Source: a bacterium BMS3Bbin05
Lineage (GTDB): Bacteria; Nitrospirota; Thermodesulfovibrionia; Thermodesulfovibrionales; BMS3Bbin05
Direction of reading: 5' to 3'
Assembly (NCBI GenBank): GCA_002897855.1
Contig: BDTO01000022.1
Location: 1-33,632 of the forward strand
Length of the DNA stretch: 33,632 bases
Shown here: piece by piece, positions 16,088 through 23,952 of the stretch
Numbering within the stretch: position 1 is the stretch's first letter
Layout of the letters: every line of letters starts with the position of its first letter
Program-made: the position numbers and the translations under genes
The notes under the pieces: generated by a model
What the model saw: only the letters and a program-made list of their open reading frames with translations
Databases searched by the model: none
What the model was told of the DNA's origin: nothing

Positions 16088-17784
16088 CGATAGACCCTAT
16101 TACAAGGATTGAGGGTCATCTCAGGATTGAGGCAAAGGTTGAAGGCGGAAAGGTTGTTGATGCCTGGTCTTCCAGCACCATGTTCAGGGGAATCGAGATC
16201 ATACTCAAGGGCCGTGACCCGAGAGATGCATGGGCATTTACTCAACGTATATGAGGCGTCTGAACTACGGTTCATGCAACCGCCTCGGTGAGAGCGGTCG
16301 AAGATGCATTGAAGATAAAGATACCCGATAATGCAAGAATTATCAGGAACCTTATTACCGGTATCCAGTATGTCCAGGACCATGTGATTCACTTCTATCA
16401 TCTGCATGCACTGGATTGGGTTGACGTTGTGAGCGCTCTGAAGGCCAACCCGGCCAGGACTGCGGCGCTTGCCCAGACTATCTCCAACTGGCATAACTCC
16501 AGTAAGGCCTATTTTAAGTCGGTACAGGATAAGGTAAAAACATTTGTTGAAAGCGGCCAACTGGGGCCGTTTGCAAACGGGTACTGGGGACACCCTGCGT
16601 ATAAACTTCCCGCAGAGGCAAACCTGATGGCGGTTGCTCATTATCTTGAAGCCCTTGATTGGCAGAGGGATGTTATCAGGATACAGGCACTGCTTGGGGC
16701 GAAAAATCCACATGCCCAGACATATCTTGTGGGAGGGATGTCAATCCCCGTAGATCCGGACAGCGAGAGTGCCCTTAATGCCGGGAGCATCGCTTTTATA
16801 TCGGGCCTGGCAAAGAAGGCACATGAGTTCGTAGAAAAGGTCTATATCCCCGACCTTCTGGCAATCGCCTCTTTTTACAAAAACTGGGCCGCATATGGTG
16901 GAGGAGTGGGTAATTTTCTCGCCTGCGGCGAATTCCCGAATGATAATGAGAACAATACCGAAAACCTGTGGCTGCCGCGAGGCATAATCAGGAACAAGAA
17001 CCTTTCAAAGGTTGAGCCCCTCGATCATGCAAAGATAGCCGAGTATGTGACACATTCATGGTATGAGTACCCTGAGGGAGACGGGAAATCAAGGCATCCA
17101 TGGGACGGAGAGACCAACTTTAAATATACCGGACCGAAACCGCCTTACAAGATGCTTGATACGGACAAGAAGTACAGCTGGATCAAGGCTCCGAGATACA
17201 ATAATCTGCCTATGGAAGTTGGTCCTCTTGCAAGGATGCTCGTAGCGTACGGTTCGGGACACAAGAGGGTTAAAGAGGTTGTCGGTTTTGTTCTGAAAAA
17301 ACTGGGTGTTGGCCCGGAAGCCCTTTTTTCGACACTTGGAAGAACAGGCGCCCGTGGTATCGAAACACTCGTAACCGCGGAAATGCTACCGGTCTGGCTT
17401 GATGAGCTTACCGCCAACATGAAGAAGGGGGACCTGAGAATACATTCGACGGATAAGTGGGATCCTGCGACATGGCCGAAAGAGGCAAAGGGTTACGGGC
17501 TGCTCGAGGCACCAAGGGGTTGTCTGGGCCATTGGGTAAAGATCAGTGACGGAAAGATCGACAATTACCAGTGTGTTGTCCCAAGCACATGGAACGGTTC
17601 ACCGAGGGATTCCGGGGGGCGGAGAGGTCCGTACGAGGCAGCTCTGATCGGTACTCCTGTGGCAGATATAGAAAAACCCGTTGAGATACTCAGGACTATC
17701 CACTCCTTTGATCCCTGTATGGCATGTGCGGTTCATGTTCTCGATCCTGACGGTCGGGAAATTGTTAAAATCAAGGTTGTATAA
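16075..17784 (+). CDS. hyaB: [NiFe] hydrogenase large subunit with two in-frame TGA codons (probable double selenocysteine)
   Basis: The frame runs from ATG 16075 (GGGGG ribosome-binding site 6 bases upstream) to TAA 17784, 569 residues, a normal group 1 length. It starts [20 protein letters not shown], the canonical N-terminus. The only interruptions are TGA at 16252-16254 (codon 60) and 16261-16263 (codon 63), giving RI-x-GV-x-TTVHA where the family has RICGVCTTVHA; both are Ni-binding cysteines. The C-terminal ligand motif DPCMACAVH is present with ordinary Cys548 and Cys551, followed by a 15-residue tail for removal after His554 by the protease encoded at 18849. Over 500 codons after the TGAs are intact and conserved, which argues against a dead gene. 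TGA ends dinB and hyaD, so it is not globally reassigned. The best reading is UxxU; cysteine insertion by an opal-reading tRNA is the main alternative. Automatic annotation would start the gene at GTG 16288 and lose the L1 motif. Confidence 0.85.
16268..16297 (+). promoter_or_regulatory. Putative SECIS hairpins downstream of the two TGA codons
   Basis: Two overlapping hairpins can form in the coding RNA. Hairpin 1: CGGTT-CATGC-AACCG (16268-16282), loop 18 bases after the first TGA. Hairpin 2: CCGCCTC-GGT-GAGAGCGG (16280-16297), seven pairs with one bulged A and apical loop GGT, 23 bases after the second TGA and 32 after the first. As I recall, bacterial SECIS models want a G (often GU) in the apical loop about 16-37 bases after the UGA, which hairpin 2 meets for both codons. 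This is hand folding only, not an energy calculation. Confidence 0.5.
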
Positions 17785-17802
17785 GGGAAGGAGGCATTTA
17801 TA

Positions 17803-18462
17803 ATGGATGACAGAAAAAGGGTATATGCATGGGAATTTCCGGTCAGGCTTACCCATTGGATAAATGTACTCTGTATCATTCTTCTTTCCGTTACAGGATT
17901 TTACATCGGTAACCCGTTCATACATGGAGTCTCTTCAACAGGATATATAATGGGCTGGATGAGGTTTATCCATTTTGTGTCCGCCTATACTTTCCTGATG
18001 AGTATGATAATCCGTCTCTACTGGGCTTTTATGGGGAACAGGTATGCAAGCTGGAAGGTATGGTTTCCCTTTACCAAAAAACAGCGTACCGACTTTATGG
18101 ATGCCGTCAAGTTCTATCTCTTTATCGGCAAAAAACCTCCTTATGCAGTCGGGCACACAGCACTTGCCGGATTAACATATCTGATAGTTTTCTTCCTGTT
18201 CATATTCCAGATAATATCGGGCTTTGCTCTTTATTCAGTTGCACAGCATGGTGCTCTATGGACGGTTATGGGAGGATGGCTAACCGGGGTGATGTATTTA
18301 CAGACAATAAGATTGCTGCACCATCTGGCCATGTATCTGATCCTGGCCTTCGTAATAGTGCATGTGTATTTAGGCTGGTATCTGGATGTCAGGGAAAAGA
18401 ACGGATTGATGGGTTCCATCTTCGGCGGATATAAATTTGTCAGCGGAAAGGAATGGGAGTAA
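17803..18462 (+). CDS. hyaC: Hydrogenase b-type cytochrome subunit
   Basis: 219 residues; the di-heme membrane subunit that takes electrons from the small subunit and passes them to the quinone pool. The sequence shows about four transmembrane helices (about 18-38, 55-75, 115-140, 170-195 plus loops) and the family histidines in RLTHWINVL, RFIHFVSAY, LLHHLAMY and FVIVHVYLGWY. The start follows GGAAGGAGG with 18 bases to the previous stop, so it is in the same transcript as the large subunit. It ends just before a strong terminator. Function by family is respiratory H2 oxidation. Confidence 0.93.
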   Translation: MDDRKRVYAWEFPVRLTHWINVLCIILLSVTGFYIGNPFIHGVSSTGYIMGWMRFIHFVSAYTFLMSMIIRLYWAFMGNRYASWKVWFPFTKKQRTDFMDAVKFYLFIGKKPPYAVGHTALAGLTYLIVFFLFIFQIISGFALYSVAQHGALWTVMGGWLTGVMYLQTIRLLHHLAMYLILAFVIVHVYLGWYLDVREKNGLMGSIFGGYKFVSGKEWE

Positions 18463-18515
18463 GCTGAAAACTCTCCCCTTTCAAGGGGAAAGACTGCCTT
18501 ATGATTCAGGGCGAT

Positions 18516-18546
18516 GAAGCAGGTTTTTTACCTGCTTCTTTTTTTT
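18516..18546 (+). terminator. Rho-independent terminator of the hydrogenase structural operon
   Basis: A perfect 9-bp stem GAAGCAGGT/ACCTGCTTC with a TTTTT loop (18516-18538) is followed by eight T. It lies 54 bases after the cytochrome b stop, separating the structural genes from hyaD and hypC. Confidence 0.9.
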
Positions 18547-18561
18547 AATGGATAGCGAGCG

Positions 18562-18690
18562 TATACCCCGTGGGTTTATCACGGGGTAGAGTGAGCGAAT
18601 ATAATAATGCAAGAAATCCCTGCATTAGATTACCGGTGGCCTGCCTGTGCGTGCCGCACGCAGACAGGCGGAGCCACTGGGAAGATCAAT
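18562..18690. repeat. Hairpin-rich dispersed repeat with an inserted palindrome
   Basis: It begins with TACCCCGTG...CACGGGGTA (18564-18588) and then repeats the blocks of 1818-1890 in order: AGTGAGCGAATATAATAATG, the TGCATTAG hairpin arm, GATTACCGGTGGC, GGAGCC, GGGAAGATCAAT. Between GGTGGC and GGAGCC this copy has about 29 extra bases that form a palindrome (CTGCCTGTGCGTG / CACGCAGACAGG type, about 18640-18668), absent from the 1792 copy. Confidence 0.7.
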
Positions 18691-18814
18691 GTTGAACCCG
18701 CTGTATTTCTTCCGGTATGCGGCAATAAGCAGCGCTTTTTATCGCCGGATTCGGGTTTTTCTTTTGTGGAAATGCCTGCCCAGGCAAAGGCATAAGATAC
18801 ATTTTCCCTGATTT

Positions 18815-18848
18815 TGTGTCTTTGTTACCCGATAGTATATAATCCGAT
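18815..18848 (+). promoter_or_regulatory. Promoter of hyaD (leaderless)
   Basis: A perfect TATAAT at 18838-18843 lies 5 bases before the ATG at 18849, with only a weak TTGTGT at -35 (18814-18819). There is no Shine-Dalgarno, so transcription should start at or beside the A of the ATG. Confidence 0.65.
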
Positions 18849-19340
18849 ATGATTGATAATGGAAAAGACATAGTAATTATCGGCATAGGCAACATCCTTA
18901 TGAGTGATGACGGTGTGGGGGTTTTCGCTGTACAGGAACTGATGAAACGATACAGCTTTCCGGATAATGTGGAACTGATAGATGGTGGAACAAAAGGTCT
19001 TGAACTACTTCCGTTTGTTGAGGGCAAAAAAAAGCTGCTTTTTGTGGATGCTGTGAATTTCGATAAAGAGCCCGGGACTCTCGGTGAGTTGTCAAAAGAT
19101 GAAATCCCGGGCTATTTTGCAACAAAACTGTCTGTTCACCAGATTGCCTTGCCGGACTTGGTCGGTGCAGGGAGACTGCTCGGAACTCTGCCGGAGGATA
19201 TCCATCTTGTTGGAATACAGCCGGAGAGCACTGAAACAGGTTACGGTATGAGCACTCAGGTTAAAAGAAGTTTTGAGGATTTAATCATGGCAGTGATCAA
19301 AAAGCTCGATGCGTGGGGTATAGCAGTCAGTCTAAAGTGA
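18849..19340 (+). CDS. hyaD: Hydrogenase maturation protease
   Basis: 163 residues; the endopeptidase that clips the C-terminal tail of the large subunit after nickel insertion. The family signature GIGNILMSDDGVGVFAVQEL (Glu is expected in the nickel-sensing position and Asp is usual nearby), DGGTKGLELLP, LLFVDAVN and the metal-binding histidine in LSVHQIALPD are all visible. The substrate is presumably the 15-residue tail of the large subunit encoded at 16075. Its presence supports that the TGA-containing gene makes a mature enzyme. It is transcribed separately from the structural operon. It ends in TGA. Confidence 0.93.
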   Translation: MIDNGKDIVIIGIGNILMSDDGVGVFAVQELMKRYSFPDNVELIDGGTKGLELLPFVEGKKKLLFVDAVNFDKEPGTLGELSKDEIPGYFATKLSVHQIALPDLVGAGRLLGTLPEDIHLVGIQPESTETGYGMSTQVKRSFEDLIMAVIKKLDAWGIAVSLK

Positions 19341-19438
19341 AAGTCTGATTAATCTTAATAGATATCTACGTAAATATGTTTCGTTAACATCCGGGCAGGT
19401 TCCAGGTTTTCTTTTGGGGGAATTATTTTTTTGACTCA

Positions 19439-19447
19439 TGATATAAT
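19439..19447 (+). promoter_or_regulatory. Extended -10 promoter of hypC (leaderless)
   Basis: TGATATAAT (19439-19447) is an extended -10 box (TGn-TATAAT) with no clear -35. The hypC ATG is 5 bases further, the same spacing as at hyaD, again with no ribosome-binding site. Confidence 0.6.
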
Positions 19448-19452
19448 TAAAC

Positions 19453-19692
19453 ATGTGTCTGGCAGTTCCGTCAAAAGTGATTTCCACAGATAATATGATG
19501 GCTACTATCGAGGCGTATGGGGCAAGGAAAGATGTCAGTCTGCTTCTTATGCCCGAACCGGTCGGAATCGGAGATTACGTTCTGGTGCATGCCGGGTTTG
19601 CAATACAGAAGGTTGACGAGGAAGCAGCAAAGGATTCACTTGGTCTTATTAACCGGATTATTGAGGAACTTGAAAAAGAAGATGATCTGTAA
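19453..19692 (+). CDS. hypC: Hydrogenase assembly chaperone HypC/HupF
   Basis: 79 residues beginning MCLAVPSKV, the invariant start of the HypC family, in which Cys2 binds the HypD complex and the large-subunit precursor during Fe(CN)2CO delivery. The body, with YGARKDVSLLLMPEPVGIGDYVLVHAGFAIQKVDEEAA, is also typical. It normally contacts the first cysteine ligands of the large-subunit precursor, the region that here has two TGA codons, so adaptation of this chaperone would be interesting. HypA, B, D, E and F are not in the window. Confidence 0.95.
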   Translation: MCLAVPSKVISTDNMMATIEAYGARKDVSLLLMPEPVGIGDYVLVHAGFAIQKVDEEAAKDSLGLINRIIEELEKEDDL

Positions 19693-19726
19693 TTGCTTTT
19701 TTAGCGATAAGTTGTAAGGAGGATAT

Positions 19727-20446
19727 TTGCCTTTAAAGGACAAACTTATACTTGCGCTTGATATGTCCGATCCTGATTATGCACTTGATATAGTAGACAG
19801 ATTGGGTGATTGGGTCAATGTCTTTAAGGTCGGTTTTGAGTTATTTATATCGGCAGGGCCGGGGATCGTGGATAAGATCAACAGTAAAGGCAAAAAAGTC
19901 TTTCTTGACCTGAAATTTCATGATATCCCCAACACGGTAATGAGGGCTGCCGAGGTTGCTGCAAAAATGGGAGTATACATGTTTAATGTACATGCCTCAG
20001 GCGGCTCAGAGATGATGAGGAAGTGCAAAGAGAGAGTAGTGGAAATCTGTCTGCAGGAGAATATCGAGGGGCCGCGTATAATCGGAGTTACGGTATTGAC
20101 AAGCATATCGCAGGATGAATTCAAGGGAGAGATGGGATTTCAGCACAGCATAAAGACCCATGTAAGACATCTCGCATCACTTGCGATGAAGTCGGGACTC
20201 GACGGCGTTGTCGCTTCCGGTCATGAGACTTCAATGATTAAATCGCATTGCGGAGAGAAGTTCCTGGTAGTAGCCCCCGGCATCAGGCCTTCCTGGAGCC
20301 CTCCTGACGACCAGCAAAGGACCATGACTCCAAGAGATGCACTGAAGAACGGTGCTGATTACATTGTAGTCGGACGGGGCATCCTGGGTCAGGATGACCC
20401 GGTTAAAGCCGTAGAGCTGATTTCCCTTGAAGTTATGTCAGTATAA
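19727..20446 (+). CDS. pyrF: Orotidine 5'-phosphate decarboxylase
   Basis: 239 residues; the last step of UMP synthesis. The start is TTG 19727, with AAGGAGG (19716-19722) four bases upstream. Signatures seen are LILALDMSDPDYAL, the catalytic KVGFELF and LDLKFHDIPNTV (Lys/Asp network), VASGHE and the phosphate-binding VAPGIRP ... GADYIVVGRGI. It is 34 bases after hypC and may be co-transcribed, though no functional link is evident. Confidence 0.96.
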   Translation: MPLKDKLILALDMSDPDYALDIVDRLGDWVNVFKVGFELFISAGPGIVDKINSKGKKVFLDLKFHDIPNTVMRAAEVAAKMGVYMFNVHASGGSEMMRKCKERVVEICLQENIEGPRIIGVTVLTSISQDEFKGEMGFQHSIKTHVRHLASLAMKSGLDGVVASGHETSMIKSHCGEKFLVVAPGIRPSWSPPDDQQRTMTPRDALKNGADYIVVGRGILGQDDPVKAVELISLEVMSV

Positions 20447-20467
20447 CATCTCTTTTCTTACCCCCTT

Positions 20468-21958
20468 ATGAGATTATCAATATCAAAAAAAGAATTTATT
20501 GCGACGTGTAAAAAAGGGAATATCCCCGTTATCGCCCTTGAGATATCCTATGCGAGACCATCCGCAATTTATGAAAGATTGATTCAGAAAAACAGCATAC
20601 TCCTCGAAAGCGCTAAAGGCCCCATGGGGATTGCTGGATATTCCTTTATTGCCATTGAGCCTTATCTGGAATACAGGGTGAAGAATGGCCGGATTGAAGT
20701 CATGGCAGATGGTAACAGAGGCATATCATACAAGAAACCTCTTGTTAAGCTTAAAGAGATTCTCGCATCCTATCCACATAAACCCGATTTCCGGTTCCCC
20801 CCTTTTCAGGGCGGAGCTATAGGGCTGATCAGCTACGACTTTGTTCATTATTTTGAGAAGCTTCCTGTAACAGTCGATGATGATCTGAAGATTCCGGATG
20901 CACATTTTTTGATTGTGGACAGGGTTATAGCTTTTGACCACATGCAAGGAAAATCGTGGATAATAATATGTCCGGGGGCCAGAGAGACCAGACTTGGATA
21001 TAATGAACCTGATGTCGATTTTTCTGCTTGTTATGAACGGGCCGGGTCCGATGCTTCAAGGATAAAAAACATCATTGAAAATGGTATTGGTGATTTACAT
21101 TTCAAAAATAATCAAGTTTCATCGGGCAAGGCGAAAATACGTTATGAAATGAATAAGCCGTATTATCTCGAAATGGTGAAGATGGCAAAAGATTATATAA
21201 AAAAGGGTGATATATTTCAGGCGAATCTGTCACAAAGGATCTCGGCAGATATAAGTAGTATCAGCCAGTGGGACATGTATTTAAAATTGTCGGATATTAA
21301 CCCTTCACCCTTTGCCGCCTTCGTCAATTTTGGTGATTACTCTATCATCGGTTCATCACCGGAGAGACTTGTGAAGCTCACCGGCGGGGTTGCCCAGACA
21401 AGGCCCATTGCAGGTACAAGACCAAGGGGAAAAGATGTAGAAGAAGATGAATATATGAGAAAGGAACTCATCTTTAACGAGAAGGAACGCGCAGAACATA
21501 TAATGCTGATTGACCTGGAAAGGAATGACCTTGGCAAGGTGTGCAATTACGGCAGCGTGGAAGTCGATGAATTAATGATAACGGAGGATTACTCTCATGT
21601 TATACATATTGCTTCCAATGTCAGGGGATTAATTGCCTCGCATAAGGATTGTTTTGACCTGATAAAGGCTGTATTCCCGGGCGGTACTATAACCGGTGTA
21701 CCGAAAGTAAGGTGCATGGAGATTATTGATGAGCTTGAGCCGGTTGCAAGGGGACCTTATACGGGCTCAATCGGTTACATAGGGTTTTCCGGCGATATGG
21801 ACCTGAATATTATTATCAGGACATTCGTATGTAAGAATGACAGGTCTTATATCCATATTGGAGCCGGAATTGTAGCAGATTCAGAGCCGGAAAGAGAGTA
21901 CCACGAAACACTCAAAAAGGCAGAGGCGTTAATAAAAACGCTTTCGGAGCTTGCTTAA
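20468..21958 (+). CDS. trpE: Chorismate-using synthase component I (TrpE, possibly PabB)
   Basis: 496 residues; makes anthranilate (or aminodeoxychorismate) from chorismate with a glutamine amidotransferase partner. ILLESAK near residue 44 matches the tryptophan feedback-site LLES of TrpE. The chorismate-binding core is clear: KKGDIFQANLSQR, SSPERL, PIAGTRPRG (313-321), LIDLERNDLGKV, FPGGTITGVPKVR and GPYTGSIGYIG. The PIAGT form with Ala favours TrpE over the PIKGT of E. coli-type PabB. No amidotransferase gene is nearby. There is no good ribosome-binding site; it starts 21 bases after pyrF, so coupling is likely. Its TAA and the TAA of the opposing gene share the palindrome TTAA. Confidence 0.85.
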   Translation: MRLSISKKEFIATCKKGNIPVIALEISYARPSAIYERLIQKNSILLESAKGPMGIAGYSFIAIEPYLEYRVKNGRIEVMADGNRGISYKKPLVKLKEILASYPHKPDFRFPPFQGGAIGLISYDFVHYFEKLPVTVDDDLKIPDAHFLIVDRVIAFDHMQGKSWIIICPGARETRLGYNEPDVDFSACYERAGSDASRIKNIIENGIGDLHFKNNQVSSGKAKIRYEMNKPYYLEMVKMAKDYIKKGDIFQANLSQRISADISSISQWDMYLKLSDINPSPFAAFVNFGDYSIIGSSPERLVKLTGGVAQTRPIAGTRPRGKDVEEDEYMRKELIFNEKERAEHIMLIDLERNDLGKVCNYGSVEVDELMITEDYSHVIHIASNVRGLIASHKDCFDLIKAVFPGGTITGVPKVRCMEIIDELEPVARGPYTGSIGYIGFSGDMDLNIIIRTFVCKNDRSYIHIGAGIVADSEPEREYHETLKKAEALIKTLSELA

Positions 21959-23907
21959 CTGAAAAGCATCCATAATTTTTTCTTCCTGGCTTTCTCGACG
22001 GTCCTTTTCAGTTCCATAACGGTTTTTTGTATATCAGCCGACTTCTGCGAACCGCTTGCGGATTCAATTTCCATTGCTTCTTTCATCTCTGCTGCCTGTT
22101 TGCTTAATGCAGAAAGGCTCTTGTCAATGGCCATTATTTTGTCATATAAAATATTCATATTGGTCTTGAGAGCTGATGTGGAATCGTCAATATTGCTTAT
22201 TGATTTTGACAGGCTGTTTATCTGTCCGATGATAACGTTTTGAGTAACATCCGGTGTTTCGGCAGTTGACTTTAAAGAAGTCTTCTTTTTCGCTCCACTT
22301 GCAATTATTTCAGGAGTTTCTTTAAATGAAGGGGATATTGATTTACTGAAGGACTCCAGTTCCTGCATATCTTCTCTGGAAGCCGGAGCGCTATCTTCAT
22401 GAGATTCAATTGCCGGTGTGGTAACTTTTTCAGATAAAGAAGTTGTTTCTATGAATGGTTCATCAGGAACTGCCGGGCCCGTTTCATTCGTTAAAACAGA
22501 TTCTTTTCCAGGTTCAACTGTTGAGGCGGCAGATTCCTTATCTTCAGAAACAGCCTTTTCAGGATGTATATCAGGCGCTGCATGGGATTCTTTCATGCCA
22601 GCCGCTCCTACCTTTTCACTCTTTTCCTCATCGGTCATAAAGGCTTTGTAAATTGATTCAATGGAGTCATCTGTAAATTTTATTTCCGGTTCCTCTTCTG
22701 CCTGTTTGATGGATTCTTTTTCTGATGACAGTGTGATGTCTGCTTGATCGGTTTCAGGCACAAATTCTTCAGTCATGGAATCATACATCATTTCATCCTG
22801 ATCCTGAAGACCATCTATCTGTCCATTTCCGAATTCTTCAAGACCGGTATCGGCAAGATATGCTTTATCGGGTTCTGAATCCATACCGGCTGCGGCCCCA
22901 TCCTTCTCCAGAAGAACATAATCCGATTCTTCGGTCTCAATTTCTTCTGCAGACCACAGATCTTCTTCTCCGTCCCCCTTTTCAGATGTGGGAACCGGTA
23001 CCTCTTCTTCGGCGTCTGCACCCGATGCAAGCTCCCTGTCAATTTCGGTCTGGAGCTCTTCAAGAGAAGGAATCCCTTCCAGGCCATTCAGTCCCGCTTC
23101 CGATGAAGTTATTTTTTGATTTTTTACCGGTTCATCTATTTCTATCGGCTCCAAAACTTCAAGCGGTTCCATTGCTTGTTCAATCTCGATTGCCTCGGCA
23201 GCTTCCCCCTGCATGGTTTCAGGAGTTGACTCTGTTTCGTGAAAAGCCCACTCACGATCGGCAGCAGCAGGGGCCTTATCGGGTTTTACCTCATTCAGGT
23301 CTTTTGCATCAATATCTATTCTGTGTTTCTTTGCAATGTGCTTGAGAAGATACCTGGTTGCCGCCTGGAAAGTTTCCTTAACCCCTTTGCCTTCAATAGC
23401 AGTCCCTTCAAAAAATGGATATCCCCTTGTATTAAGATCCTTATTAAGTTCTTCTATGTCAAAAACATCCGACAGGTCGCGTTTGTTATATTGCAGAACC
23501 ACTGGTATATCATCCGGGTCAATGTCATTTGCGACCAGATTCTCTTTCATGTTTTCAAAACTTTCAATATTTGCATCTTTCATTTCCTTTTGCGAGTCAG
23601 CAACAAACACAACGGCATCAGCTCCCCTGAGAACGAGTTTTCTCGTAGAGTTATATTTGATCTGGCCGGGTACCGTATATAACTGGAATCTGATGGAGAA
23701 ATCCCTTATGTTACCGATTTCAACCGGTAAAAAATCAAAGAACAGAGTCCTGTCGGACTCGGTGGAGAGTGACAGGAGTTTGCCTCTTCTTTTCGGATCG
23801 AATGTGGAGTGGAGATATTCTATGTTGGTGGTCTTGCCACTGAGTCCTGGCCCGTAATAGACTATCTTTAAAGTGATCTCTTTAGTTGCGTAATTAAAAA
23901 GTGCCAT
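21955..23907 (-). CDS. MglA-family small GTPase fused to a long acidic coiled-coil tail
   Basis: 650 residues, against about 195 for ordinary MglA. Residues 1-195 are a complete Ras-like GTPase: P-loop GPGLSGKT (19-26), FQLYTVPGQ switch II region and NKRD (G4), with MALFNYATKEI... as in MglA, the polarity switch of motile bacteria. After about residue 210 comes a low-complexity, Glu/Asp/Ser-rich region of roughly 300 residues, then a helical segment with heptad-like spacing (NVIIGQINSLSKSISNIDDS... TNMNILYDKIMAIDKSLSALSK), ending in a basic stretch, KARKKKLWMLFS, perhaps a membrane or partner contact. It is the last gene of a secA-GGDEF-MglA run. No mglB is adjacent. Confidence 0.85.
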   Translation of the reverse strand: MALFNYATKEITLKIVYYGPGLSGKTTNIEYLHSTFDPKRRGKLLSLSTESDRTLFFDFLPVEIGNIRDFSIRFQLYTVPGQIKYNSTRKLVLRGADAVVFVADSQKEMKDANIESFENMKENLVANDIDPDDIPVVLQYNKRDLSDVFDIEELNKDLNTRGYPFFEGTAIEGKGVKETFQAATRYLLKHIAKKHRIDIDAKDLNEVKPDKAPAAADREWAFHETESTPETMQGEAAEAIEIEQAMEPLEVLEPIEIDEPVKNQKITSSEAGLNGLEGIPSLEELQTEIDRELASGADAEEEVPVPTSEKGDGEEDLWSAEEIETEESDYVLLEKDGAAAGMDSEPDKAYLADTGLEEFGNGQIDGLQDQDEMMYDSMTEEFVPETDQADITLSSEKESIKQAEEEPEIKFTDDSIESIYKAFMTDEEKSEKVGAAGMKESHAAPDIHPEKAVSEDKESAASTVEPGKESVLTNETGPAVPDEPFIETTSLSEKVTTPAIESHEDSAPASREDMQELESFSKSISPSFKETPEIIASGAKKKTSLKSTAETPDVTQNVIIGQINSLSKSISNIDDSTSALKTNMNILYDKIMAIDKSLSALSKQAAEMKEAMEIESASGSQKSADIQKTVMELKRTVEKARKKKLWMLFS

Positions 23908-23952
23908 AACTTAAAGCTATTTTAAAATAATTAACAAAAAAAAGATACCCAT

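Noticed and set aside
16252-16263. Global reassignment of TGA to an amino acid
   Set aside because: TGA ends dinB, the intact Fn3-like gene and hyaD at sensible family lengths, and Trp and Gly use normal codons throughout, so TGA is a regular stop here.
16288-17784. Large subunit starting at GTG 16288 as a shorter protein
   Set aside because: This start has no ribosome-binding site, removes the N-terminal ligand motif and leaves a perfectly conserved 70-codon N-terminus untranslated. The frame is continuous with ATG 16075 through the two TGAs.
16075-17784. Plain pseudogene of the large subunit
   Set aside because: Both changes fall exactly on ligand Cys codons, no other damage is seen over 569 codons, and the matching protease, chaperone and cytochrome genes are intact. 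It cannot be fully excluded without reads and homologues.
22860-23857. Plus-strand frames opposite the MglA-like gene
   Set aside because: They are antisense shadows of a clear GTPase frame, with compositions typical of reverse reading of Glu-rich coding sequence.
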